From assembly GCA_905373345.1 (NCBI GenBank), contig CAJPSU010000011.1:1-12050 (forward strand): DNA of 12,050 nucleotides. Reading direction: 5' to 3'. Under the pieces are notes generated by a model. It saw only the letters and a program-made list of their open reading frames with translations. It made no database searches and was not told the origin of the DNA. A program made the translations under genes and the position numbers. Below, one piece after another: positions 1 to 7,665 of the stretch; within the stretch, counting starts at the first letter, position 1; every line of letters begins with the position of its first letter. Origin of the DNA: Candidatus Saccharimonadota bacterium (GTDB lineage: Bacteria; Patescibacteriota; Saccharimonadia; Saccharimonadales; Saccharimonadaceae).

Positions 1-120
1 ATTCATATACGCACTCCTGTTGGATTTGACAGCTCTGCCATTTCTGATAGCTTTCCGTTTGGTATTATTCATATACGCACTCCTGTTGGATTTGACAGCT
101 CTGCCATTTCTGATAGCTTT
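1..120. repeat. Direct repeat, 54-bp exact copies at 66-bp period
   Basis: Bases 1-54 and 67-120 are identical. The 12-base spacer (55-66) matches the 12 bases after the second copy (121-132) at 8 of 12 positions. The period of 66 is a multiple of three, so the metallopeptidase frame stays open through both copies and repeats a 22-residue unit. The repeat touches the window edge, so the copy number is unknown. If the edge is also a contig end, an assembly artefact is possible. Confidence 0.9.
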
Positions 121-606
121 CAGTCTATTTTTCATAGCTTCATCTGAAACACCGAGTAAATTAGCAAGAGCATGGTAGTCTATGTCATCAAAATGATATT
201 TCTTCTTATACTGTTCAATTAAACTTTTTGGCATTAAGAGCTCAGCTGCAAAACAGTCCGCCTCTTTTTCAGCGTCAGTTTTTAAGCTCACAGCATATTG
301 CTGTTCTCTCCAGTAAATGCCGTATTGATCAGAATTGTGCCTTAAGAAATAATGCCCAAGTTCGTGAGCAAGAGTAAAATTCTGCCGCTCTGGCGATTCC
401 GTAATATTGAGGTATATAGTTTTTTTAGCGGCATTTAATAGACCTGATGCGTTCGCTATTCTGCTTCCCTCTTCAGGTTTGAAATATTCAATACTTATAC
501 CTTCAGATTTTGCAACTTCAAAAGCATTAATGGACGATCCATCATTTGAGAATTTTTTGAGCACATCTTGTGCCGCCTGTTTTGCTTTGTCCCAATTAGC
601 GCTCAT
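1..606 (-). CDS. ImmA/IrrE family metallo-endopeptidase, 3' end cut by window edge
   Basis: Reading from ATG at 606 gives 202 residues with no stop before the edge. A zinc-peptidase site is clear: HELGH at residues 81-85 within NFTLAHELGHYFLRH, and the likely third ligand E115 in EKEADCFAAELLMP. This is the core of the ImmA/IrrE (COG2856) family, whose members cleave or inactivate repressors, phage regulators or antitoxins. The N-terminal ~30 residues are too short for the HTH domain that often precedes or accompanies this peptidase, and no HTH partner gene is seen next to it. A GGGGAT ribosome site (613-618) supports the start. The conserved core ends near residue 162 (AMKNRL). It is followed by a basic tail in which KAIRNGRAVKSNRSAYMN occurs twice (163-180 and 185-202). 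The gene is AT-rich compared with the wzz and flippase genes (25% GC by hand count at 181-240), suggesting acquisition. Family is sure; target is unknown. Confidence 0.88.
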   Translation of the reverse strand, partial: MSANWDKAKQAAQDVLKKFSNDGSSINAFEVAKSEGISIEYFKPEEGSRIANASGLLNAAKKTIYLNITESPERQNFTLAHELGHYFLRHNSDQYGIYWREQQYAVSLKTDAEKEADCFAAELLMPKSLIEQYKKKYHFDDIDYHALANLLGVSDEAMKNRLKAIRNGRAVKSNRSAYMNNTKRKAIRNGRAVKSNRSAYMN

Positions 607-616
607 ATATTGATCC

Positions 617-639
617 CCATTATTACCATTAATAATTGG
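617..639. promoter_or_regulatory. Imperfect palindrome just upstream of the metallopeptidase gene
   Basis: CCATTATTA, a 4-base centre (CCAT), then TAATAATTGG form a dyad with a one-base bulge, ending about 10 bases before the start codon. On the minus strand it overlaps the likely ribosome site and a weak promoter-like pair (TTGCAA at 642-647, TAATAA at 620-625). It could be an operator or an mRNA hairpin masking the ribosome site; the AT-rich sequence also makes chance plausible. The rest of 607-762 holds no gene, and I see no terminator after the flippase, so read-through from the polysaccharide operon is possible. Confidence 0.3.
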
Positions 640-762
640 TATTGCAAGCATGAGTGTTGCTACTTATCATTTTAGCAGCAACTCGCCTAATATGGTAGTG
701 CTTATTTGCATAGCCAACTCGCACAAAACGTAAGCGCAAGTCAAGATTACAGGTCGGCAAAG

Positions 763-2190
763 CTATTTCCGCCAATTCCTCGCCAACACCCGCCCTTTGC
801 TCAGCACGCCCCTCCACAGCACCGCCACGACAGAGCGATTTAACGCAAGCGCCGCTGCGCCGATGATAACAACATTTACAATATTACCAACCAACGTATT
901 CATATAATACAGCGAGATCGCCGCCGCATACAACAACATCAACGCTACAAACGTCTTCGCTTCATACCGAATCGCGATATATTTTTTCATATCATAGTGG
1001 CGGTATACTGCCATCGCAAAGAATGCCACTGTCATCGCCGCCGCTGGCGCATACAACCCCACAAAACGAATACCAACTAGCGACACTACCACGCTCACGA
1101 TTGCTGCAATAACAGAGGTATTCATCACCTGCTTTGTCATTTTTTTAGCAATATAGAGCGCGCTATAGAGTCCAACGATAGAGTTAAAAAACGAGCCAAC
1201 GATAAGCAATGGTATATACAAATATGCTTCACGAAATGCCGTACCGACAAATAGATTAAATACTATTGGCAACCCCGCAAGCATTACCAAGCCTAACGAC
1301 CCAAACAGTTTCACGCCCGCATTCATCGTTCTTGAGAAAAATGCATCGCGATCTGGACTATTGATATGCACTGACGCCGATTCCGTCCACGACATGCTAA
1401 AAAACGAGAATAATCCGTTAAACACCAATGGAAATCGGTACGCCGCCGCATAAATGCCATTAGCAGCTACGCCCAAAAATACTGCAACAATCGTGCGGTC
1501 GGCGGCATTAATCGCCCACCACGACGCACCGTTTGGCACTAACGGCGCCGAATAGCCGAGTAATTGCCATAATAATTTTTTATCATGAATACAAAAATCA
1601 ATATACCGATAGAGTTTCAACGCAACGAACAAATATATTGCGCATGCGACATTCGCTAAAATCGTCGACGTTAGCATGCCCCGCGCGCCTATGCCCATCA
1701 CGACAATAAGCAGTATGTTCGCCGCAATCGTTACCACGCCAGCGACCATGCCGCCAACCGCAAATTTTACATTATCGCCAAAACCACGCGCAATCTGCAA
1801 AAACATGTTTGACATAATCACTGCTACCGTCGCACCGAGTGCATACAATCCGTATGGAATATTCACGAAAGACCAAACGAGCAGATATGCTACCGTAGCA
1901 AGTGCAAGCATACACGCCGTAAACCGCACTACCGTCGAGATAATTCGTTTTTGTCTCTCCTCGTCACCTCGTACGTCAATCAAAAAGCGAAATACACCCA
2001 TCTCAAGCGAAACAGTGATAATCGGCGCAAGCAACGTAACATACGTCATTACCAAGTCGACTGTACCGAACTCGCTTGTCGCCAAATACGTCGTATATAG
2101 CGGCAACAAAAGAAATGTTAAAAACTGCGTCGATAGCTTGCCAAACGCAATGATGAGAGTATTTTTAACAAGAGATGATTGCTTGGACAT
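763..2190 (-). CDS. Wzx-like oligosaccharide flippase (MOP/polysaccharide synthase family)
   Basis: A 475-residue integral membrane protein with about 12-14 hydrophobic segments, the usual size for the family. It starts with a short cytoplasmic end leading into TLIIAFGKLSTQFLTFLLLP, typical of Wzx/RfbX-type proteins. The region at residues 216-232, ending WWAINAADR with D231-R232, matches the signature seen before the second half of these transporters. The expected role is to turn the finished undecaprenyl-diphosphate-linked repeat unit from the inner to the outer face of the membrane. Its ATG shares one base with the TAA of the pyruvyl transferase gene (TAATG), indicating translational coupling as the last gene of the operon. 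Its base composition is like the wzz end of the operon (42-48% GC in two hand-counted 60-base stretches) and unlike the AT-rich genes directly before it (28%), so it appears to belong to the conserved frame of the locus. Confidence 0.9.
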   Translation of the reverse strand: MSKQSSLVKNTLIIAFGKLSTQFLTFLLLPLYTTYLATSEFGTVDLVMTYVTLLAPIITVSLEMGVFRFLIDVRGDEERQKRIISTVVRFTACMLALATVAYLLVWSFVNIPYGLYALGATVAVIMSNMFLQIARGFGDNVKFAVGGMVAGVVTIAANILLIVVMGIGARGMLTSTILANVACAIYLFVALKLYRYIDFCIHDKKLLWQLLGYSAPLVPNGASWWAINAADRTIVAVFLGVAANGIYAAAYRFPLVFNGLFSFFSMSWTESASVHINSPDRDAFFSRTMNAGVKLFGSLGLVMLAGLPIVFNLFVGTAFREAYLYIPLLIVGSFFNSIVGLYSALYIAKKMTKQVMNTSVIAAIVSVVVSLVGIRFVGLYAPAAAMTVAFFAMAVYRHYDMKKYIAIRYEAKTFVALMLLYAAAISLYYMNTLVGNIVNVVIIGAAALALNRSVVAVLWRGVLSKGRVLARNWRK

Positions 2191-3257
2191 TAACCCTTAG
2201 TCGCTCTCTCCAATGAATTTTCCAAAGTCTTAAAAGGTATTGAAATATCATTGTAATTCGTCTTAAACTTACTGTCTGTAAAATAATCTATCGCTTCCTT
2301 TACTTCCTGAATATCTACAGAATCTATAAATTTTATATAGTTGCATTTGTTCAACCAATTCTCATATGTTTCGCTTATTTTATGATTAGAGTTTGGCAAT
2401 ACGATACATGGTGTTCCTGTAACTGCCGCAAATATCATACCATGAAGCCTATCAGTTATAACAACTCTCGCAGTTCTATAGGCGTTGAGCATGCCTTTCA
2501 CCTTTTCATACCCCTCAACGGTCGTCTCTGGAGACATGCCTGCAAACTCGGTATCTCTATATACCACATTTTTATAATTATTTTTTACCATATCCTGAAG
2601 CAATACTTGTTGTTCTGGCGTAATCTTTTTTTCTCCATCAGCACGAAGCGTTAAAATGATAGACTTACGAGAGTTAACAACACACTCTCGTCGAATAGAC
2701 GACAACAAGGACAAAACTATATCAGGCGACAGCTGGACTCTGCCCTTGTCAAACGTCTTTTGCATCATCTTGTAGCTAATTTTCTCTCGAGCAAATAATG
2801 TTATATTCTTGCCTGATAGCGCAACGCATGCTTTCTTTAGCCTCCACTTCCCATACTCAGTATCTGTAAACACCATAGTTTGCGGAAATGAAATAATCTG
2901 ATGATCTGCAAAATATTTACAGATAAAATTACGCCCATAATCCGCTTTTGGATAAAGATCGCCAAAACTACCGCCACCTTGTAAAAAAATCAAGTCAACA
3001 GCATTAAGATTACGCCTAATATCTTTAAGATACTTATAGGTGTCAGTAATTGGTATAGACACAATTTGATAGTCTGGGCATACCTTCTCAATAAATTTTT
3101 CTTGAGCGTAAGTTATTGCTAAATCGCCTATATTGTTATAATTAGCGGCTAAAAATATATACGCCACCTTGTCGGAAGTACGTTTAATCTTCGCATTTGA
3201 CACATACGTAGTCATGTATTCGTATAAAGGGATTACTCTTTTTTTTAGTTTTATCAT
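2190..3257 (-). CDS. Polysaccharide pyruvyl transferase family protein
   Basis: A 355-residue cytoplasmic protein of the PS_pyruv_trans family (CsaB, EpsI/EpsO and WcaK type). These enzymes move the enolpyruvyl group of phosphoenolpyruvate to a sugar, forming a ketal and giving the glycan a negative charge. Visible landmarks are ANYNNIGDLAI (residues 38-48), LQGGGSFGDLYP (92-103), SFPQTMVF (123-130), LFAREKIS (154-161), SPDIVLSLL (177-185), TDRLHG (268-273) and PCIVLPNSNHKISETYENWL (283-302). These run in the family order from the first Rossmann fold to the second. GGGAGG lies 5 bases before the ATG, and the start overlaps the previous gene's stop by ATGA. The sugar acceptor cannot be read from the sequence; the neighbours make the operon's own repeat unit the likely target. 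Strongly AT-rich (28% GC at 2221-2280). Confidence 0.9.
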   Translation of the reverse strand: MIKLKKRVIPLYEYMTTYVSNAKIKRTSDKVAYIFLAANYNNIGDLAITYAQEKFIEKVCPDYQIVSIPITDTYKYLKDIRRNLNAVDLIFLQGGGSFGDLYPKADYGRNFICKYFADHQIISFPQTMVFTDTEYGKWRLKKACVALSGKNITLFAREKISYKMMQKTFDKGRVQLSPDIVLSLLSSIRRECVVNSRKSIILTLRADGEKKITPEQQVLLQDMVKNNYKNVVYRDTEFAGMSPETTVEGYEKVKGMLNAYRTARVVITDRLHGMIFAAVTGTPCIVLPNSNHKISETYENWLNKCNYIKFIDSVDIQEVKEAIDYFTDSKFKTNYNDISIPFKTLENSLERATKG

Positions 3258-4258
3258 ACCATCCTCCCAATGATTAGTTTGATGTGATTTTTAAGCCCAT
3301 TAACTGTATATATTAACTTAGGTGATATCAGCGACAAAGCAGCATACAGTCTATAGATCGCCCTTGATTTCGTATCGCACAATACGGTTTTTCGATATTT
3401 TTTTATTATACTTACACACTTGCGCCAACTCGTACTATATTCAGCTATAGTTGCTTTTTGCATGGTTAGCATAATAAATATCGCTTCCATAAAGAGCCTA
3501 TTGCAAGCAGCTTTTTTGATTGCAGGAAATCTCGTTTCAATAAACACTAGTTGATCCTCTGCAAACTTTAATGCATCCATTCTCGCAGGCTTAAACGATG
3601 ATTTAATGATACTGTTATTTCTTTGTAAGTAAAAATAGAGCTTAGCGGAATTTAGTACAATTTTCTTTGATTTCGCAAATAACTTATATGTAGTATCTAG
3701 GTCCTCGCAGAGCTTACCCTTCGGATACCTAACATCGGTAAAAAGCTCAGCTTTATACAGTTTACCCCAAGCAGATGTAGTAATACCCCTTTGATAAAGC
3801 ATGGTTTCTAGTCCAGATTGTGTGTCAAATACTTCTATCTGATTCTCTTTTTTTGAGGACAAATCTAACTTGTACTGGTCGGTAACATCTAAATGACTAG
3901 CAACGCTTATGTCGCACTTATATTTCTTAAGTGATAGATAAAGAGTCTCGACCATAGTGTGATGTACATAGTCATCGCTGTCGACGCACAAAATATAATC
4001 ACCAGATGCTATATCTATAGCTACGTTGCGTGCATCCGAAAGACCACCATTCTTTTTATGAATAACCTTTATTCTAGAATCTACTTTTGCATATTCATCA
4101 CACATACGACCACAATCGTCAGGAGAGCCATCGTCAACAAGGAATATTTCCAGGTTTCTATATGTTTGACTGAGTATGGAATCAACACACCGTTTTAGAT
4201 ATAATTGAACATTATAGATAGGAATAATTATAGAAATAAGAGGTAGGTTATCTTTCAT
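3254..4258 (-). CDS. Family 2 glycosyltransferase (GT-A fold)
   Basis: A 334-residue enzyme that should add one sugar from a nucleotide donor to the lipid-linked repeat unit on the cytoplasmic side. The N-terminal GT-A domain is clear: ISIIIPIYNVQLYLKRCVDS (residues 9-28), the nucleotide-binding VDDGSPDD (41-48), KNGGLSDARNVAI (69-81), and the metal-binding DSDD at 93-96. The likely catalytic-base pair is E185-D186 in KLCEDLDTTYKLF, followed by the YFYLQRNNSI segment found in EpsJ/WcaA-like members. The C-terminal ~100 residues are helical and basic with no separate domain. The start (ATG at 4258) lies inside the last 11 bases of the polymerase gene and has AAGGA at a good distance; its end overlaps the pyruvyl transferase by ATGA. 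Linkage and sugar are not predictable. Confidence 0.92.
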   Translation of the reverse strand: MKDNLPLISIIIPIYNVQLYLKRCVDSILSQTYRNLEIFLVDDGSPDDCGRMCDEYAKVDSRIKVIHKKNGGLSDARNVAIDIASGDYILCVDSDDYVHHTMVETLYLSLKKYKCDISVASHLDVTDQYKLDLSSKKENQIEVFDTQSGLETMLYQRGITTSAWGKLYKAELFTDVRYPKGKLCEDLDTTYKLFAKSKKIVLNSAKLYFYLQRNNSIIKSSFKPARMDALKFAEDQLVFIETRFPAIKKAACNRLFMEAIFIMLTMQKATIAEYSTSWRKCVSIIKKYRKTVLCDTKSRAIYRLYAALSLISPKLIYTVNGLKNHIKLIIGRMV

Positions 4259-5516
4259 TACAATCCTTATTTTTATTATATTCTAAAAACAACAGCTTAA
4301 TATAAGCAACCGTGAACATAAATACAGCCGATCTAAATATTTCACCTTTTATATTAACTATTAATATAACAAAAAAGATGAGTAAAAATATAAAAGCCTC
4401 TTTACGTTTATGATACATCATGAACGTAAAAGTTGCGCTATACAATACAATAATATAGAATATACCGCCTATAAATAAATCATTTATATACCCCACATCC
4501 GAACGTCCTCCTGCTCGCTGAGCTCCTTGAGCATCATATATCCGGTATCCCTCCCCAAACAAAAGTTTTTCATTTTTTGGCATTATTTTACTCGTTTCAT
4601 ACAGAACCTCATAGTTACCAGTTAACTCATGTTTTTCGAGTAGGTTTCTCGTATCCTCAATAAAAGAATCTATAAAATTATATGCATTAGGCGCAAAACG
4701 AGCCACCCCTGCCAGCAATCCTACAAGCAAAGTCATTACTACACAGAAAGCAATAAAAGCGTTAATTAATCTGGAACGCTTCGCATATATATAAAAGATT
4801 GACGCAGTGGCGGTCACAAGAAAGACAAGGATTCCTGTACGACCATTAAGAAACGTAGCTAGCAAAATAAATGGTACATACAAATAGTACCGTCTTATTC
4901 TGTCTTTAAGGGCAAAATATACTGCAAGCCCTGCAATTAAACCATGATATATAGGCGTTCCAAATGTATAGTCGCTTGATATACCGAAAATTCTCGTATC
5001 TATCACAAATTGATTAAAACCGCCCCCAGCCTGATATAAACCAATGAATACATCTTTAACTGCGGGTAATAAAAGTCCAAATATACATAAGATTCCTTGT
5101 AATGCTCCAAACTTCAATAAAATCTCAAAACCTTGCGCTCTGGTATATCCAAATTTCCGCATCTTATCAATAATAATTGCAGCATGAATAATTAAAATAT
5201 TGATGAGGTTGTTTTGAACAATACGAAGGTCGGCGATACTATTGATCGGAATATTGTTAATGGTTTGTATGAAAATAGGATAAAGACTCAAAGAGAATAC
5301 AACAAACATCAACAAAATAACATTACGATGCCCGAGAATCTTCAGAATAGATTGATCCTGCCTAAGTAAGTATGGCAATAGCATGATCAACGCAAGAATA
5401 CTTAGCACAATATACTTATCAAAAATCACTCCAGAACCAAAAATCGGCGTATATACAACATAAAAAATATAAATGTACAGTAATGGCTTTAATATATATT
5501 GGCGTGTTAGTTTCAT
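4248..5516 (-). CDS. Wzy-like O-antigen/polysaccharide polymerase
   Basis: A 422-residue membrane protein with about ten or more hydrophobic segments and one large extracytoplasmic loop at about residues 275-345, the layout of Wzy polymerases and O-antigen ligases. NGRTG at 224-228, right after a membrane segment, and GEGYR (321-325) with SDVGY (339-343) before the next one fit the Wzy family, whose sequences are otherwise very diverse. Expected role: joining flipped repeat units on the outer membrane face by block transfer. It could in principle be a ligase, but its place between glycosyltransferase genes in an operon with flippase and Wzz-like genes favours polymerase. It overlaps the preceding gene by ATGA and the following GT2 gene by 11 bases. 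Very AT-rich. Confidence 0.85.
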   Translation of the reverse strand: MKLTRQYILKPLLYIYIFYVVYTPIFGSGVIFDKYIVLSILALIMLLPYLLRQDQSILKILGHRNVILLMFVVFSLSLYPIFIQTINNIPINSIADLRIVQNNLINILIIHAAIIIDKMRKFGYTRAQGFEILLKFGALQGILCIFGLLLPAVKDVFIGLYQAGGGFNQFVIDTRIFGISSDYTFGTPIYHGLIAGLAVYFALKDRIRRYYLYVPFILLATFLNGRTGILVFLVTATASIFYIYAKRSRLINAFIAFCVVMTLLVGLLAGVARFAPNAYNFIDSFIEDTRNLLEKHELTGNYEVLYETSKIMPKNEKLLFGEGYRIYDAQGAQRAGGRSDVGYINDLFIGGIFYIIVLYSATFTFMMYHKRKEAFIFLLIFFVILIVNIKGEIFRSAVFMFTVAYIKLLFLEYNKNKDCNER

Positions 5517-7654
5517 TGTTTACTTGCCTTTTTGTACAGATTTAATAGATTATTTTGCCATGCACGTTTATCTGTTATATCTGTTGGTAGTGATTTTTGC
5601 TGCGACTTCAAAAGTTGTTGATATCCTTTACGATTATGACAACATTCTAGATACGTTTGTATGATGGTGTTTTTTGTTTTGTATGTAGACCTTGCACCGG
5701 AGAATAGCTCGGCAATAGCTTCCAGATTAAACGACAAGACAACTGTATCCAAAATATCCGCTTCCGCTGCAACAAGCCCAAAGCCTTCATCTGTTGAAGT
5801 AATAAACAAAAACTTGCTATTTTTAATGTATTGATACGGGTTATCTTGAAAACCAGCAATTACAACATTATCTTGCAAGCAGTTTTTGTCAACATAAAGC
5901 TCACAATCCTTGCGCAAAGAGCCTTCACCAATCATAATTGCACGCACATTCGCCTGTGTTTTTTTAATTTTGTAAATAATGTCCAAAAACTCAAGCGGCT
6001 GTTTCACGCTTTCAAGACGACCGCAAAAAACTATGTCATACGATGGAGCGTCTAGACCAACCTTGCTTTTTTCAATAATACTATCCTTATCTACCAAATT
6101 ATGAATGATTATAAGTTTTTCGCCTGTGGCCCCTCTGAAAATAAAATTATTTCGCATAGCATCTGTGACGATAACAATTTTCATAAACTTTTTTATACGC
6201 CATCTATATAATAACGATCGTATTGTTATTTTGTTTGACCATGCAGGGTTCTGATGAATGTGTGAAATAATTTTTACTTCTTTAGCAAAGAAACTAGCTA
6301 AAATGCTTGCTCTAAAATCATGGGCGTGAATAATATCCGGCTTCCAATCTGCAATTATCCTAGACAACGTTTTTCGGTTAAATTTTTCTAACGGATAATA
6401 CTCTATATTCTTAGCTGACAATACATTCTTTATAGTTCCCGTCGGAGAACAATATGCAATCTCGTATTGACCGTCTACTCCTAAAATTAGCGTGCAGGCT
6501 ACACTCTCGGCGCCGGAAAATTGACTACTAGATAGTAAATGTAATATTTTCTGTTTTTTACAATATGTTTTCTTCATCTCTTTTGTAATATGCTCAATTT
6601 GATATTTTTTACTTTTATTCTTACTACACTTTCCGAATCCATGCATTCCATTTTGAGACATTTTCATAATCTCAGCCGTCATCGCTTCTACATCATCAAA
6701 ATCCACTAAGTAGCCATTTTCGCCCTCTTCAATGAGTTCAGTAGCACCTCGGCACTTCGTAGAGATTATCGGCAAGCCTGCTGCCATCGCTTCCATAATA
6801 TGCACAGGAAGCCCCTCCTGCTTACTCGTAGAAACTGACAAATCTGATATTTGAAGTAATTGAGCAACATCAGAGCGGTAACCTAAAAAATGTACATTTC
6901 TAGCGAGACCTTTTTCGTTAACAAACCTTTTATGTAAACCGCTAAGACTATCACTCCCTGGAAGTAATAAATGTACCGTTGGATTATACTTCACTACAGA
7001 TTCCATAACTTTAATTAACATGGTTTGATTTTTACGCTTTGACAGTTCCGCTGGATAAATCATCACGAAATCGTCCGGTTTAAGCCCGAGCGACCGGCGC
7101 AAGTCGTTGCGTTGTTTTTTCGTGAGGCGCGGCTTGAACCGTTCTGGGTCTACTCCTACTCCAGGTACGTAGCGGACATCTGTCTTGAACGTACGTTTCG
7201 CCCGTTTATAATCCTCGTCGTTAATCGTGATGAGCGTATCGGTATGTCGTGCCATAAACCGTTCAACCGGATAATAGATTAGCCAATTCAGCAGCGGCGC
7301 ACCCGTGAAAAAATGAAAGCCATGCGCCGTGTAGATAACGCGCGTCCCCCGTTTACGAGCGCGTCGTGCCGCCAGGCGGGTCACTACGCTCCCGACAGGT
7401 GTGTGCGTATGAATAATATCGTAGTTTTCGCGGTCAATAATTTGTTTTAGCTGCTTGTATGCGCGAATATTGCTGATGGTGAACGGATTACGCGTAAACG
7501 AAACGGTGAACGATTTGTCGGCATCTAAAATTTCTTCCTCGCCCATTGACGCGTAGTGCACTTCCCAACCATCTTTACGCAGCATGCGCATGAATGGACG
7601 GTTGAATTTCTGGAAGTTCGCTACATGCGAAGTGAATAATATCTTATTACGCAT
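5513..7654 (-). CDS. Double GT4-type glycosyltransferase (tandem fusion, chimeric N-terminal half)
   Basis: At 713 residues it is about twice the usual GT4 length and holds two full GT-B enzymes in one frame. Unit 1 (about 1-362) opens with MRNKILFTSHVANFQKFNRP (EpsD/EpsF-like) and has HTHTPVGS (82-89), YTAHGFHFF (108-116), a VPGVGVDPERF segment and the EX7E pair E280/E288 in EGLPVHIME. Unit 2 (about 366-713) opens with KILHLLSSSQFSGAESV, a typical gene-start sequence, and has IIHAHDFRAS (441-450), a VFCGRLESVKQP donor-domain start (542-552) and a second EX7E pair E623/E631. Both catalytic sites look intact, so one polypeptide could add two successive sugars. GGGGAG lies 7 bases before the ATG, 11 bases after the sugar transferase stop. 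Base composition drops sharply near residue 200 of unit 1. A fusion created by a sequencing indel cannot be excluded but is not required. Confidence 0.9.
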   Translation of the reverse strand: MRNKILFTSHVANFQKFNRPFMRMLRKDGWEVHYASMGEEEILDADKSFTVSFTRNPFTISNIRAYKQLKQIIDRENYDIIHTHTPVGSVVTRLAARRARKRGTRVIYTAHGFHFFTGAPLLNWLIYYPVERFMARHTDTLITINDEDYKRAKRTFKTDVRYVPGVGVDPERFKPRLTKKQRNDLRRSLGLKPDDFVMIYPAELSKRKNQTMLIKVMESVVKYNPTVHLLLPGSDSLSGLHKRFVNEKGLARNVHFLGYRSDVAQLLQISDLSVSTSKQEGLPVHIMEAMAAGLPIISTKCRGATELIEEGENGYLVDFDDVEAMTAEIMKMSQNGMHGFGKCSKNKSKKYQIEHITKEMKKTYCKKQKILHLLSSSQFSGAESVACTLILGVDGQYEIAYCSPTGTIKNVLSAKNIEYYPLEKFNRKTLSRIIADWKPDIIHAHDFRASILASFFAKEVKIISHIHQNPAWSNKITIRSLLYRWRIKKFMKIVIVTDAMRNNFIFRGATGEKLIIIHNLVDKDSIIEKSKVGLDAPSYDIVFCGRLESVKQPLEFLDIIYKIKKTQANVRAIMIGEGSLRKDCELYVDKNCLQDNVVIAGFQDNPYQYIKNSKFLFITSTDEGFGLVAAEADILDTVVLSFNLEAIAELFSGARSTYKTKNTIIQTYLECCHNRKGYQQLLKSQQKSLPTDITDKRAWQNNLLNLYKKASKQ

Positions 7655-7665
7655 AACTCGCTCCC

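Larger units (their letters stand above)
2190..7050. other. AT-rich central cassette of the polysaccharide operon
   Basis: Hand counts over 60-base stretches give about 28% GC at 2221-2280, 4561-4620 and 6961-7020. Outside it I count 42% (2101-2160), 48% (1861-1920), 52% (7141-7200) and 60% (7081-7140). The left edge sits at the flippase start; the right edge lies inside the double glycosyltransferase, between about 7020 and 7085. The block holds the pyruvyl transferase, GT2, Wzy-like gene and about 70% of the double GT4. The inference is replacement of the serotype-determining centre by recombination; no transposase, integrase or flanking repeat is seen. Confidence 0.7.

Noticed and set aside
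1..120. Direct repeats as a CRISPR array
   Set aside because: Only two copies with a 12-base spacer, and both lie in frame inside a protein-coding gene.
654..683. GTTGCT ... AGCAGCAAC inverted repeat as a terminator after the flippase
   Set aside because: The stem is short with a 3-base insertion and no T-run follows on either strand.
629..817. Small minus-strand frame between the flippase and the metallopeptidase, considered as an HTH partner
   Set aside because: It overlaps the flippase end, has no HTH pattern and no ribosome site.
1676..2200. Open plus-strand frame of 174 residues
   Set aside because: It lies wholly opposite the flippase gene, has shadow-type composition (Thr/Ile/Asn/Pro-rich) and no ribosome site or domain.
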